Shown here in pieces: positions 48,313 through 58,783 of a stretch of 64,000 nucleotides of DNA. The notes under the pieces are model-generated. The model was not told the DNA's origin and made no database searches. It worked only from the letters and a program-made list of their open reading frames with translations. Origin of the DNA: Anaeramoeba flamelloides. Lineage: Eukaryota; Metamonada; Anaeramoebidae. Location: contig JANTQA010000008.1 in NCBI GenBank assembly GCA_027625915.1, forward strand, positions 2,125,001-2,189,000. Reading direction: 5' to 3'. Made by a program: the position numbers and the translations under genes. Positions within the stretch are counted from its first letter, which is position 1. The number at the start of each line of letters is the position of its first letter.

Positions 48313-50412
48313 TTAGTGTGGGTATTATTAGATTTATAATATTTTGATATCATCAATCCTTTTTTAAAATATTAGAAAATTTGGTCTTTTTCTTTTGATT
48401 AATTTTTATTTTTCTTATTTTTTTTTTAAATTATCTTGGAACCAGTCAAAATAAATCATTGTTTGAAAAACAACAAAAAATTTAAAGTTTTTTCTTTTTT
48501 TTTTTTTCAATTTTAAAATTTTGTTATTTTTTTTAATCAAATTCCTTATAAATTTTTTTGGTAGGAAGGTTTTTTTAATATTACATTATTAATTCGGATT
48601 CATGAAGAAATCTTTTATGATTTTAAAGATTTTTTGTATTTGAAAATTGATTTCTATCAATGATCCTTTCATAAGTAAAATTAGTTCATCTGAAAACACT
48701 TTAACATGTATTACGAGTTACTTTATTTTTTCATCAAGAGAAAATGAGTAATAAATCCACATAATAAAGGAGATAACAGATCATCTTGATAACCATCCAT
48801 TCCTTCTAAATTAAGAAAATTTTGTTTTTTAATTGTAATTATTTTTTTGTGAAAAGTATCCAAATTTTAAGGACAAGATTTCAACTTCCAAGAGTGTTGA
48901 TTTATTTTGTTATTTTACTTTCAGTCCTCAAAAATATTTTTTCTTCCGAAGTTATTTGACAAATAAATACAGATTTCAATGCTCAAAAAACAATTACAAA
49001 AATTATCAAACTTATACCCAGAATGAACTTTTAACGATAAATGTCTTTCATGGAATTTTTGATTACAAGTTCAAAATTTAAAGACTTTCAAACTTGTGAA
49101 GGTAGTTGCAAAAATATGTCAAACATCAAAAGGAATTGCATTCTGTTAATGCAATAGACCAATATATGTATATGTCTAGAGTATAAAATCGTCTTTAAGC
49201 GACTAGTAACTCTTATTTATTTTTTTCCCAAAGGTGATAGAGTAATTATTTACATTAGGATACAATTGCGACCAATAAGAAACTTCGTTTGTCAACTTTA
49301 GAGAAATGAATAATCATTTTTAAAAGATTTCATTTTTCCAATGGAATTTTCAGTCAAAAGATCTTGATCCTTTTTTGTTTGAGATTTTGTATCAAATTAG
49401 AAAAATAAAAATTTCCAAAAAAATTTATTTTTGAAGAAATATCACTTTTAGTAATTTCTGAGAGTCTTTATGAACAATTAACGTTGTGTCTTTAATATTA
49501 TTTAAAAAATACCTGAAAAATAAATCAAATATTGTATCCTTGAAGATCAAAAAAATTTGATCGTTTATTTTATTCTCAAATATTTATTCAATTTCTTGAA
49601 ATTTAAAAGACTTGTCAATATACTTTTTCAAACACCTAGAGTATAAACAAGGAACTGTTGTATTAAAATCAGTTATTTGATAATATATATTATTTTTATT
49701 ATTATTAGAAATATGAATTTGAATTGTTTTATTTGTTGCAAAATATTGAAAAAATTGAGAAATAATTGTAAAACCTATTTGATACATTTAATCATTGGGT
49801 TGTTAATGACTTACTAAAATAATTAAGATTGGGTTTATAATTATTGATTATAAATAATCAAATTAAAAAGTATTTATTTTGATAATAAGTTGAATTTTCC
49901 AGGTTTTAAAAAAGTATTTCGGGAGAATTTTTAATTCGATTCGTTGGTTCTTTTTCTCATATTTTTTCATTTATTCCCTAGAAAAAATAGATTTGGTCTG
50001 TTCTTTGAATCAAAAAATTATATTTTTTAGAAGTTTAAAATAATTATTATATTTTTTTTGATATTAAGTAGATTTTTTCAACTTAATTATTTTAGAACTT
50101 AGTGGGTTCATTTCTAAAGTGTATTTTTGTACAGTTTCCTTTATAGGCAATAAGATTTCAATCTTGTTTCAAAGAAAATAATTATTTTTAAATAATTTGG
50201 AAATATGTTGAATTTTGAACTTTTCAAAAATGAGAAAAATGTATCAGTCTTTTAAAAACAATAATTCATTTCTAAAAATAGTATTAAAAGTAAGTCATGT
50301 ATTGTAGTTATCAGATTTTTACTTTATTTTTCAATTTCAAGATACAGTAAAAATTTTTTTAATTTGTTAATAAAATTACTTGAGGATTTTTTTTATTTTA
50401 CTAGTCCCTTAA

Positions 50413-50977
50413 GGTTTACAATCCCTGAAACTGGAAAAAAGATTATCTTGTATTGGGCGTGTCAACTTGTTATTTTGGTTCTTGTTTGATCGATCCACAA
50501 CTAAGTTTGGATCTTATAGGTGGTTGAAAAAGGCTATTTTTGTCATTTTTTTTTTTTTTTTCCAAAATCCGAATTGATGAGTTTAAGATTAATTGATTGG
50601 AAGGTATTGAATTGTAAGATATTTAATTAGTAATTGAGTTTTTTGTTTTATATATTGAAAATTTTATTTACGCTTTGTATTATTTGATGCTTGTAAAAAA
50701 ATTTTTTTTATTTACTCCTAATTCTGTAAAAGGAAAATGATAATTTCAATTGACAACCCAAAAATTAACACTTTCAATTCAATACCTTCCAATCAATTAA
50801 TCTTAAACTCATCAATTCGGATTTCGGAAAAAAAAAAAATAAAATGACGTAAATAGCCTTTTTCAACCACCTATACGATCCAAACTTAGTTGTGGATCGA
50901 TCAGCTAATAACCAAAATAACAAGTTGACACGCCCAATACAAGATAATCTTTTTTCCAGTTTCAGGGATTGTAAACC
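50413..50977. mobile_element. Foldback element bounded by TTAA (family R7)
   Basis: 565 bp between TTAA at 50409-50412 and 50978-50981. Ends GGTTTACAATCCCTGAAACT and its close complement; arms of about 220 bp pair with few mismatches (for example ATTGGGCGTGTCAACTTGTT against AACAAGTTGACACGCCCAAT), so this is the best preserved of three copies. Confidence 0.85.
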
Positions 50978-51099
50978 TTAAAATAAAACCTGTAATTTTT
51001 GTTTTTTTGGTTTTTATTTCTTTAAAATAATGTTTTGAGAAAAATTTAATCTGTGCTTCAAAATAAAAAGTGTGTTTTTTTTGTTATCTAAGACCTATA

Positions 51100-52269
51100 C
51101 ATCAACCAATCAAAGAAAGAAACTGACAATAAACCAGAAATAAATATGATATTGGTTCCTTAAAGTTCTATTATTTAAAAATAAATTCTAAAAATAAAGT
51201 AACAAATTGGAAAAATTTTGCTCAAAAAAAAGAATAAATTTTAGTTAATTTTTTTACAAGAAAAAAAACAAAAAATCGAGAAAATTATGAAAAATTTGAA
51301 CAAATTATATTCATAATTTAAATTTTACAGAAAATATAAAGGAGTTTACTTTCATAATTGATTTGAAGTTAGGTATACTACAGGGTCTTTAATTGGTTAT
51401 TGTATTGGAACAAGAAGAAAAAAAAGCATGAATTATATTTTGAAACTCGGATTATAGTCTTTATGAACTCATTATTTTGATCACTGTAAAAGAAGATCTC
51501 ATTCAATATCCAACCATAACAACTTTGGTCAAATCATTTTGTCGGAAAAGTACTGTAGTCAAAATAAAGCGTACAAAAAAATATAATCCGAGTTTCAAAA
51601 TATAATTCATGCTTTTTTTTCTTCTTGTTCCAATACATTAACCAATCCAAGAAACTGATAATAAAGCCAAAAAAATATTATATTGGTTTCTTAAAGTTCT
51701 ATTATTTTGAAAGAAATTCTAAAAATGAAGGATCAAATGGCAAAATTTATCTCAAAAAATAGAGTTAGATTTATTAAAATATTAATCATCAAAAAATTCA
51801 AAAAAATTGAGAATATTATGGAAAATTTTCAACTATATTTACAGGAATAATTTAAATTTTACCTCAAATAACAAGACCTTTACTTTCAAAATGTATTTGT
51901 CCTTAGATATACTATTTAGTAGTAGATTGGAGGTTGCCTTGGAACAATAAGAAAAAAAAGTATGGATGATATTTTGAAACATTTTTTATTGTCTTTATGC
52001 ATGCTTTATTTTGATCACTGTACTTGATGTTTTCATTCAAATTGATATTAACGATTGAATTTGTTATCAAATTAATAGTGGATTATAAATGGTTTTTTGT
52101 AATTCTTCTGTTTTAGAAAATAGAGGGGTTTCTTTAAAATTTACTCTATTTTTTGAGAAAAAGTTTCTATTTGTTCCTTAATTATTAGAATTTATTTTTA
52201 AATAATAACACTTTAAGGAACCAATTTCATCAAAGTTATTTATCATTACCAGTTTATTTGATCCTTTAA
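51100..52269. repeat. Composite direct and inverted repeat (family R8)
   Basis: A unit of about 400 bp at 51110-51520 recurs directly at 51650-52045 (shared: CTTAAAGTTCTATTATTT). Between them a hairpin with 55-60-bp arms: TTGGAACAAGAAGAAAAAAA at 51411 and its complement ending near 51645, each with an AAACTCGGATTATA core. Part of the unit recurs inverted at 52135-52265 and directly at 35240-35400. It looks like nested copies of one TIR element. Confidence 0.65.
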
Positions 52270-52794
52270 GGACTATGCTCCCACGCTTAGGGGGTTGATT
52301 TATTCTACTATTTCGCTTTCACTTCTCACAAAAAATTTCACACGGAAGAAATTGGACAAAAAATAAATAAAAAAACCATTTATGTTTCCTTTACCTTTTC
52401 ACTCCGGCTTTTTTTCTATCTTTTTCAATGAAGAGGAAAATTGATAATAACAAAAAAAATAATTGCAAAAAATGGTTTTTGGGGATTTTCAAATAAAAGT
52501 TCAAATTTGAAAACATAGCAAATTTGTGAAAGGTAACTGTAAAAAATATGTAGAACAGCTTGGGGAATTGTTTTGTCAGTTCCGAGATTTGAAATAAAAA
52601 GTATGAAACATTATAATCAAATTGTGATTGGATGATCTACGAAAAGGTAAAAATTGTTGAAATTGTGAAAATTGTGAAAATTTCACATTTTTTCCAGAAG
52701 ATATTCTCCTTGGGCAAATATCAATTGGATTACAAAACTCTTTCAAGGGTGATTTTATACATTACTTCACCGTTTTCAGCTAAAAGAGTAGTCC
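52270..52794 (+). mobile_element. TTAA-bounded element (family R9, copy 2)
   Basis: 525 bp between TTAA at 52266-52269 and 52795-52798, with short inverted ends GGACTA and TAGTCC. About 80 percent similar by eye to 25905-26415. Non-autonomous; TTAA target recalls piggyBac, while the TIR is very short. Confidence 0.72.
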
Positions 52795-52985
52795 TTAATG
52801 CTCAAGTCTTCAAGAAAAAACGAAATGTGGTTTTTAATATGAAATACCAAAAGTTTAAACAAGTGGATGCCAATCATTTAAACAACAGTAGTAATTGTGA
52901 GTTTTGCCTTTGATTAAAACCAACCCATTTCTTGTCGATTTAAAATCCAATTGTTACTTTTTATTTTTTCAATTTTTTCTCTCAA

Positions 52986-55900
52986 ATGTTTTCCTTGCTT
53001 AAACAATCACCTAAATTTACTTTGACAAACCAAAACTATTTTAGAAACTTTTCTGTAAGTGTTTAAATTCAAAATTTTGTTTTCTTTTCAGGCACCATTT
53101 CTTGATTCAGAACCAATCATAACAAACAAAATTTTAATTTTTTCTTCTTTCACAACTGTTGATAAAGAATAAAACCTATGATGCAATTATTGTAGGAGCA
53201 GGATCTATTGGTGTTCCAACATCCTTTCAGCTCCAAGAAAGTGGGTTAAAAGTGCTTGTAATTGATCAAAAGGCTTCACCAGGCCAGGGAGATAACAAGT
53301 GTGCCATTGGTGGCATACGAGCAACACATGGCAACGATTCCAAAATCTTGGCTTGTATTCGCTCGCTTGAAGTCTTTTCAACCTGGGAAGAAAAACATGG
53401 ACACAACATTGAATGGTTAAAAGGTGGGTACTCCTTCCCGTGTTACCGTGAAAAAGAGGAAAATGATTTAAAATCCTTATTGCCGCTCCAGCAGGGATAT
53501 GGAATGAAAATTGACTACATTTCTGCTCAGGACATACAGGAATTGATCCCTGGAATCAATCCCAAGGGACTCAGGGGTGGTACTTGGTCGCCGGATGATG
53601 GTTCTGCAAGCCCAATGCTATCCTCATTTGCCTTTTATAAATATGCTAAAGAGCTTGGTGTTGATTTCAAATTTAAGGAAAAGGTTATAAGAATATTAAA
53701 AAACGAAAATAACAAAGTTGTAGGTGTTAAAACAGTCAAAGATACTTATTCAGCACCAATCGTTATTGACGCAGCAGGTTCTTGGAGCCCACAATTAATG
53801 AGTACTGTAGGAATTAACATCGATCTTGTTCCAGACTCACATGAAGCAGCAATTACAGAACCAACAGAGAAATTTTTTACTCCAATGGTTGTCGATTTAA
53901 GACCTGGTAAAAATCCTCACCTTTTCAAACTTTTTCCTTTTTTTCTCTTACTCTTCTATTCTTTTCTTTGTTTAGGATCTCTTTTAAGTTGAAGGTTTAA
54001 TTTCAATTCAATAAATAAGAATTAAAACATCATGTTGTTATTATCAAATTTAAGAAGTAGAATAATTTGGATTTTACTGAATACTGAAAAATTCAAATTT
54101 ATTTTATTAAATTTTTGGTTCAATTTCCATTTTGACAATTACTATTAATTGTAAAATAAATCGGACAAAATTTTCATTTATCTTTCCAAAATTAAATTAT
54201 GATTTCAAAAATCCTTTGAATACAGAATTTTGATAGTCCCGATCCTCTAACCACGTTAAACACGTTATATGGTTGAAAAATAATTCGATTTTCAAAGATT
54301 ATTTCAAAGATTTTTTTTGGAACGATGAATGAAAATTTTGTCCGATTTATTTTACAATTAACAGTATTTGCCATAACTTTGAATGAAAAAAGTCTTTTAA
54401 ATTTAAATGTTCTGTAAAATTAGTTGGTATTCAAAATATTCTTTGTCAATAACTATTTGCAAAGTTGAAGTTATCAGTTTTACAAAAAGGGAATTTAAAC
54501 TAAAATACTTAAAACTTTTTTGAATCCCAATTGAACTCAACAAATAAAACAACTCTCGAGGAAGAATCTTTTGAAAGTCAAGCCAATTTTACAAAGTTTC
54601 TTCTGATTTTAACATATATAATGGATTAATCAAAGCTTTTGTAAACATATTTGTAAAATGGAAAATGAATTAAAAATTTTCTGATATTTCTTTGAATTTA
54701 TCAGTATTACTTTTACCATCGTTTTCCAATTAACAAATGAAAATTTTGGGCATTTATTTAGATAAAATTTCACATATAGTTTATAATTTAAAAAAGGCAA
54801 AGGAAACATATAACAACTGTAAACAATTATTTAATAACAACTCGATGAACAATAGTTTAAAAATTAGATTGTTTAAATCTTTTATAATAAGCCAATTAAC
54901 ATATGGATTAGAAATATATAATTATGAAATAAAAACTTTAAATTATTTAAATTCTTGGATTAATTCATGTATTACTGGAATATGTAAAATAAACAGAAAT
55001 ACACCAATTCTTATTTACAAAACAGAATTTAAAATAGAAAATATGATAATTTCTATCAATAAAAAGAAATTTAAATTCAAAAAGAAATTAGAAAATTTAT
55101 CTCTTCTTGCCTAATTTAGAAAAATTAATAAAATTTAACCAAAGAATAAATAATAAAATCAATTGGAAGTCAAAAGATATTATCGAACTAAAAAAAGAAA
55201 TATACAAATACACATATAACGAGTTGTTGAATTCTACAGGTTGGTGAAGTGTCGTTAGGTTTTCTTGAGTTTTCTGTTTATTTGGAAAATCGATAGATTT
55301 TCGGGATCAGCAAAAAATAAAAAAATACACACAAAAGCCTAACTATAATTTTCCAGAATTCGAAAGAATAGAGTAAAATATTTGGGTTTGTTCAATTATT
55401 TTAAATTATTAAAAAGCTAACAACAGTTTTTTTTTTAATTAAAAAGAATTGAGTTAAAAACTTTGATTTTAGTCTATTCTTTTGAATTAAAAAAAAAAAA
55501 AGAAAGGAGTTGCAGAATATCAATTGTTAATCACAGATTGTGAAATTTTTATTTGTTATTAATCATCATTTTACTCACCTGCGAATCCAGGAAGAGTACA
55601 TGAGTGCACTGTAGAGTTCTGTAGAGTGTCTAACTTTTCCATAATTCATATGGATTGAGAAAAATCTTAGATTTCACCCCAATTCTTTTCAATTCTAAAA
55701 AAAAATTGTTGTTAGCTTTTTAATAATTTTAAAATAATTGAACAAACCCAAATATTTTACTCTATTCTTTCGAATTCTGGAAAAGCTAATGTTAAGTACC
55801 GTCAAGTACCTAGGCTTTTTTTAATTTCTCAAATTCAAAAAAAAAAAAAAAAACAACGGTGGCTTTCTTGAGGTTTTCTGTTTTATCTCTAAAATCTATT

Positions 55901-58783
55901 GATTTTCGTTAGGTTTTTTTGAGTTTTCTATTTATTTGTGAAGTGTTCTAGGTTTTTTTTACTTTTTGAAATAAACAGAAAATTTTAATAAATTTTCGGT
56001 TTATTTCAAAAAGTAAAAAAAACCTAACGAAAATCAATAGATTTTCCGAATAAAATAGAAAACCTCAAAAAAACCTAGAACACTTCACAAATAAACAGAA
56101 AACTCAAGAAAACCTAACGGAGCTTTTTTTCAGATTTCAAAAGAATAAAAAGGAAATTTTTGAAATTTTCTTTTTATTTCTGAAATTAAAAAAAACCGTT
56201 GTTTGGCTTTCTTTAATTTAAATGTATTGAATAAAATCAAAGATTATACTTAGATCTTTGAAATTTAAAAAAAAACGTTTGTCATTGGTTAATTTTTGAT
56301 TCATTCATACAAATTATAATACTATTTTTTTCTAAATAATTGTATAATTATTTTTCTTTTTCTCTTTTTTTATGTTGATAATTTTTTTTCAAAAGTACTC
56401 CTTTCTCTCAATAAATAAATAAATAAATATAGTTAATTTTTTTAAATTTAAAAATCATCAATCCTAAATTTTTGCTCAATAAATTTCTCATAATAATAAT
56501 AATAATAATAATAATAATAGGCAAAGGATCAAAAAATGTTTATTTTTATCAAAATGGTTTTGGACAATTAATTTTATGTATAACACCCGATCCACCAATA
56601 AAGGGTACAAATCGTCAAGAAACTTCTTCATTTTTGCCAATGATTTCAAAACGTGTTATTTCACTTATGCCAAGACTTAAAAATCTTCGATATCGAAGAA
56701 CTTGGCGTGGGGTTTATCCAATGGTAAGAAATCATATCATTTTTTTTTGTTATTTTTTTTATCTATTAAATCTAATTTTTCTTTCGATTTTTTTGAAATT
56801 CACTATAAAGAAAATTTTTTTGAGAACCAATAACTAATCAGTGGTAAAATTTCCATCTTATAATCTCAAGGGTGAGGCTCAGTTCCTCTTAACCACATTA
56901 TTTTTGGTTGTTTATCTTTTTCTACAAAAACTTACAAAAGTTACAAAAGCCATCAAGATGTAATTTTAAATTAAATATTATGTCTGTGTTTCATAGAACC
57001 ACAAATTCTTTGAAGAAATCGTTTGACTGAATTTTAATCTTTTTGACTATTATAAAAAATGTTCCTGAATGTGAATTGGAATAAAATACCTTTCAATTTA
57101 TTGACTAGATCTGATTTTTGAGAGAATTATCCAGATTTTCTCACTCGGTGCAATATCTTGAATTCAAATTAGAAATTTGGGATGTGCTGTAGAATTCCAT
57201 CTAGTGCCTTCAAGTGCCGTAGAATGGCGTCAAGCACCTAGGTTTTTTTTGTAAAATCTGTAAAATCTATTGGTTTTACAAATACACAGAAAACTCAAGA
57301 AAACCTAATGTGTTTTTTTTTAATTTAAGAAATAAAAAGAAAATTTTTGAAATTTTCTTTTAATTTCTAGAATTAAAATAAACCTAAGGGTGTTTTCCAG
57401 AATTCAAAAGAATGGAGTAAAATCTTTGATTTTACTCAATTCTTTCAAATTCTGGAAAATATAACGATGAATTTTTTTGATTCTTGTTTTTCTTCAGAAA
57501 ACCTATCTTTTTTATAATAAAAAAAAGTAAAAAAAAACTAGCGGTAAATATGTGAGCTTTCAGTACCCATTTTTTAATGTAAAAAAAAGAGAGAGAGAAA
57601 AGGAATATTGTTTTGTAAAAACAAAAAAATAGTTTCAATGATAAAAATTACTTACAAAAGAAATTAAATCGATTTTTTCCTTTTGATAGATGGAATTTCT
57701 AAATGAATTTTGTAACAACATTAGGAATATAAGAAGTTCTAGATCTTTCAATTAAAAAAATGAAAAATTTAAATAAATTAGTTTCTTAGTTACGAAAAAA
57801 ATAATAAAAACGATTTCATTGAAAAAAACTTTTTTTACCTCAAACCTTAAAAAAAAAAATTTATTATTATTATTGAAGAAGTGTAAATTACACTATAAAT
57901 ACCCTTTGACTTAAATTTCCTCAAAGGTAATTTAAGCATAAAATCATAGATTTCACGATTATTCAAGGGAAAGACATACAAATTTTTTTTATGTTCAAAA
58001 AGCAAAAACAAAAAATTGAAAAGGAAAAAAGATAAAAAGAAAAAATAAAAATAAAAAGAGATTTAAAAAGGGTTTTTAAGTAGCAATTGGTAAAAAATCA
58101 AAAAAGTTTTTTAATTAAGAACAATGTAATCTTTAATTAAGTACCCAAAATCACAGCCACGATATTTTTGGTTGATTTAATAATTTGATAATTGATCATG
58201 AATGTTCACTTGGGGAGCGTTGTTTAATTGTTGTAATTTCTTTTTTCTTTTTGATCTGATTTGCTTTAAACCTTTGTGTTTTTTGCCTTTGTTTTTAGTT
58301 TTTATTTCCAAGTCGCTCATACAATTGTGTTTCAGTGTCACAGTATTGTCAATTAACCACTTGATCTTTTTCATTTATAACTCTTCTTCACAGTCTAAAA
58401 TTATCCAGGACACAAATAGAAAAAATGGAAAAAAATAAAAAAGAATAATTATTTTTACAAAAATAAATTTAGGAATCTTCAAATAGATCTAAAAATACAG
58501 AATTAAAAATTTTTAAACATTTTTTTCTTTTAAAAATATTTATCATATTCTTTAATTCTAAAATCTATAGACACCAGACGGCGCGCCAATTATGGGATGG
58601 AATAAAGAATTAAAGGGTCTATACATGGCAACTGGTATGTGTGGACAAGGCTTTATGTGTGGCCCTGGATTAGCGCAAACAATTGAACATGATATTAATG
58701 GTAATTTAAATAAAGACGACAAAATTATTTTAGAATTTACCAATCCATACCGCGAATATAAAGGAATGGAAAAAATTAAATAA
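52986..58783 (+). CDS. FAD-dependent oxidoreductase, DAO / sarcosine-oxidase-beta type, four exons
   Basis: Exons 52986-53054, 53168-53906, 56521-56723 and 58571-58783 give 407 residues with consistent phases. Exon 1 (MFSLLKQSPKFTLTNQNYFR, then NFS) is basic, hydroxylated, free of acidic residues and precedes the enzyme core: a plausible mitochondrial-type presequence. Exon 2 opens with the FAD-binding Rossmann motif YDAIIVGAGSIGVP and VLVID, then GGIRATHGND, a substrate domain, and DAAGSWSPQL. Exon 3 has YFYQNGFGQLILCITPDPP and RRTWRGVYPM. Exon 4 has TPDGAPIMGW and GLYMATGMCGQGFMCGP, the C-terminal FAD motif. The family oxidises the C-N bond of amino acids such as glycine, sarcosine, D-amino acids or proline; the substrate is not readable here. 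Overall resemblance is to bacterial enzymes, but with three introns it is a settled nuclear gene. Intron 2 (2,614 bp) holds a LINE fragment and the largest hairpin cluster; intron 3 (1,847 bp) more repeats. Stop TAA. Confidence 0.92.
54737..55250 (+). mobile_element. LINE reverse-transcriptase fragment in intron 2 of the oxidoreductase
   Basis: A 125-codon frame (54737-55114) reads MKILGIYLDKISHIVYNLKK, then LFKSFIISQLTYGLEIYN, then LNSWINSCITGICKINRNTP: the region after the palm of non-LTR reverse transcriptases (LGI.LD, S.LTYG.E motifs). About 45 further codons similar to LINE tails (LPNLEKLIKF, NNKINWKSKD) continue in the +1 frame to a TGA near 55248. The catalytic part, endonuclease and 5' end are absent, so this is a 5'-truncated, decayed copy. 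Confidence 0.72.
55235..56275. repeat. Largest cluster of the modular hairpin/decamer repeat
   Basis: In order: TTAGGTTTTCTTGAGTTTTC unit (module D) at 55250; a module-C arm 55352-55412 and its near-perfect complement at 55720-55786; a further C hairpin at 55436-55492; decamers at 55590-55630 and 55790-55815; then nested D and B modules 55855-56125, including a B hairpin with about 35-bp arms (55951-55985 and 55990-56024, one mismatch). The D units on either side of B are themselves inverted, so the whole is a palindrome inside a palindrome. Confidence 0.8.
56490..56519 (+). repeat. ATA trinucleotide microsatellite at the exon 3 acceptor
   Basis: About ten units of TAA/ATA that run right into the TAG acceptor of oxidoreductase exon 3. 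Confidence 0.92.
57179..57241 (+). repeat. Decamer minisatellite, clearest array
   Basis: Six 10-mers in register: GTGCTGTAGA, ATTCCATCTA, GTGCCTTCAA, GTGCCGTAGA, ATGGCGTCAA, GCACCTAGG, then a T run and D, B and C modules. Confidence 0.85.
57394..57459. repeat. Module-C hairpin, best preserved
   Basis: Arms 57394-57424 (TTTCCAGAATTCAAAAGAAT onward) and 57428-57459 pair over about 31 bp with about three mismatches and a 3-nt loop. Confidence 0.85.
57874..58430 (-). mobile_element. Retroelement 3' end with the end of a reading frame (family R12)
   Basis: On the minus strand a frame of 65 codons (58374-58177) reads MKKIKWLIDNTVTLKHNCMS, then a Lys-rich stretch and NNAPQVNIHDQLSNY, stop; about 300 bp of untranslated region follow and end ACACTTCTTCAATAATAATA. 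It lies in intron 3 of the oxidoreductase. Full-length inverted match to 20285-20850. The ATA tail and truncated relatives indicate a non-LTR element; no reverse transcriptase is present in this copy, so LINE and SINE origins stay open. Confidence 0.65.

Larger units (their letters stand above)
48313..52985. other. 4.7 kb between tubulin and the FAD oxidoreductase
   Basis: 48313-50400 shows no gene or clear repeat. From 50413 on it is nearly all repeats: a TTAA foldback (50413-50977), a complex direct/inverted repeat (about 51100-52269) and a TTAA element (52270-52794). The last ends about 190 bp before the oxidoreductase start. The 93-codon frame at 52632-52913 lies partly in that element and is not credible. 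Confidence 0.55.

Noticed and set aside
52632-52913. 93-codon frame before the oxidoreductase
   Set aside because: Its first half is the R9 repeat, which has no open frame in its other copy.
53091-53167. Acceptor at 53090 (TTTTCAG) for oxidoreductase exon 2
   Set aside because: Reading from there in the required phase meets a stop (GAATAA) before the Rossmann fold; the acceptor at 53167 keeps the frame.
56830-56905. tRNA-like stretch (AGTGGTAAAAT as a D-arm, GAGG-loop-CCTC as a T-arm)
   Set aside because: No acceptor or anticodon stem pairs, and the T-loop lacks TTC; it is inside an intron.
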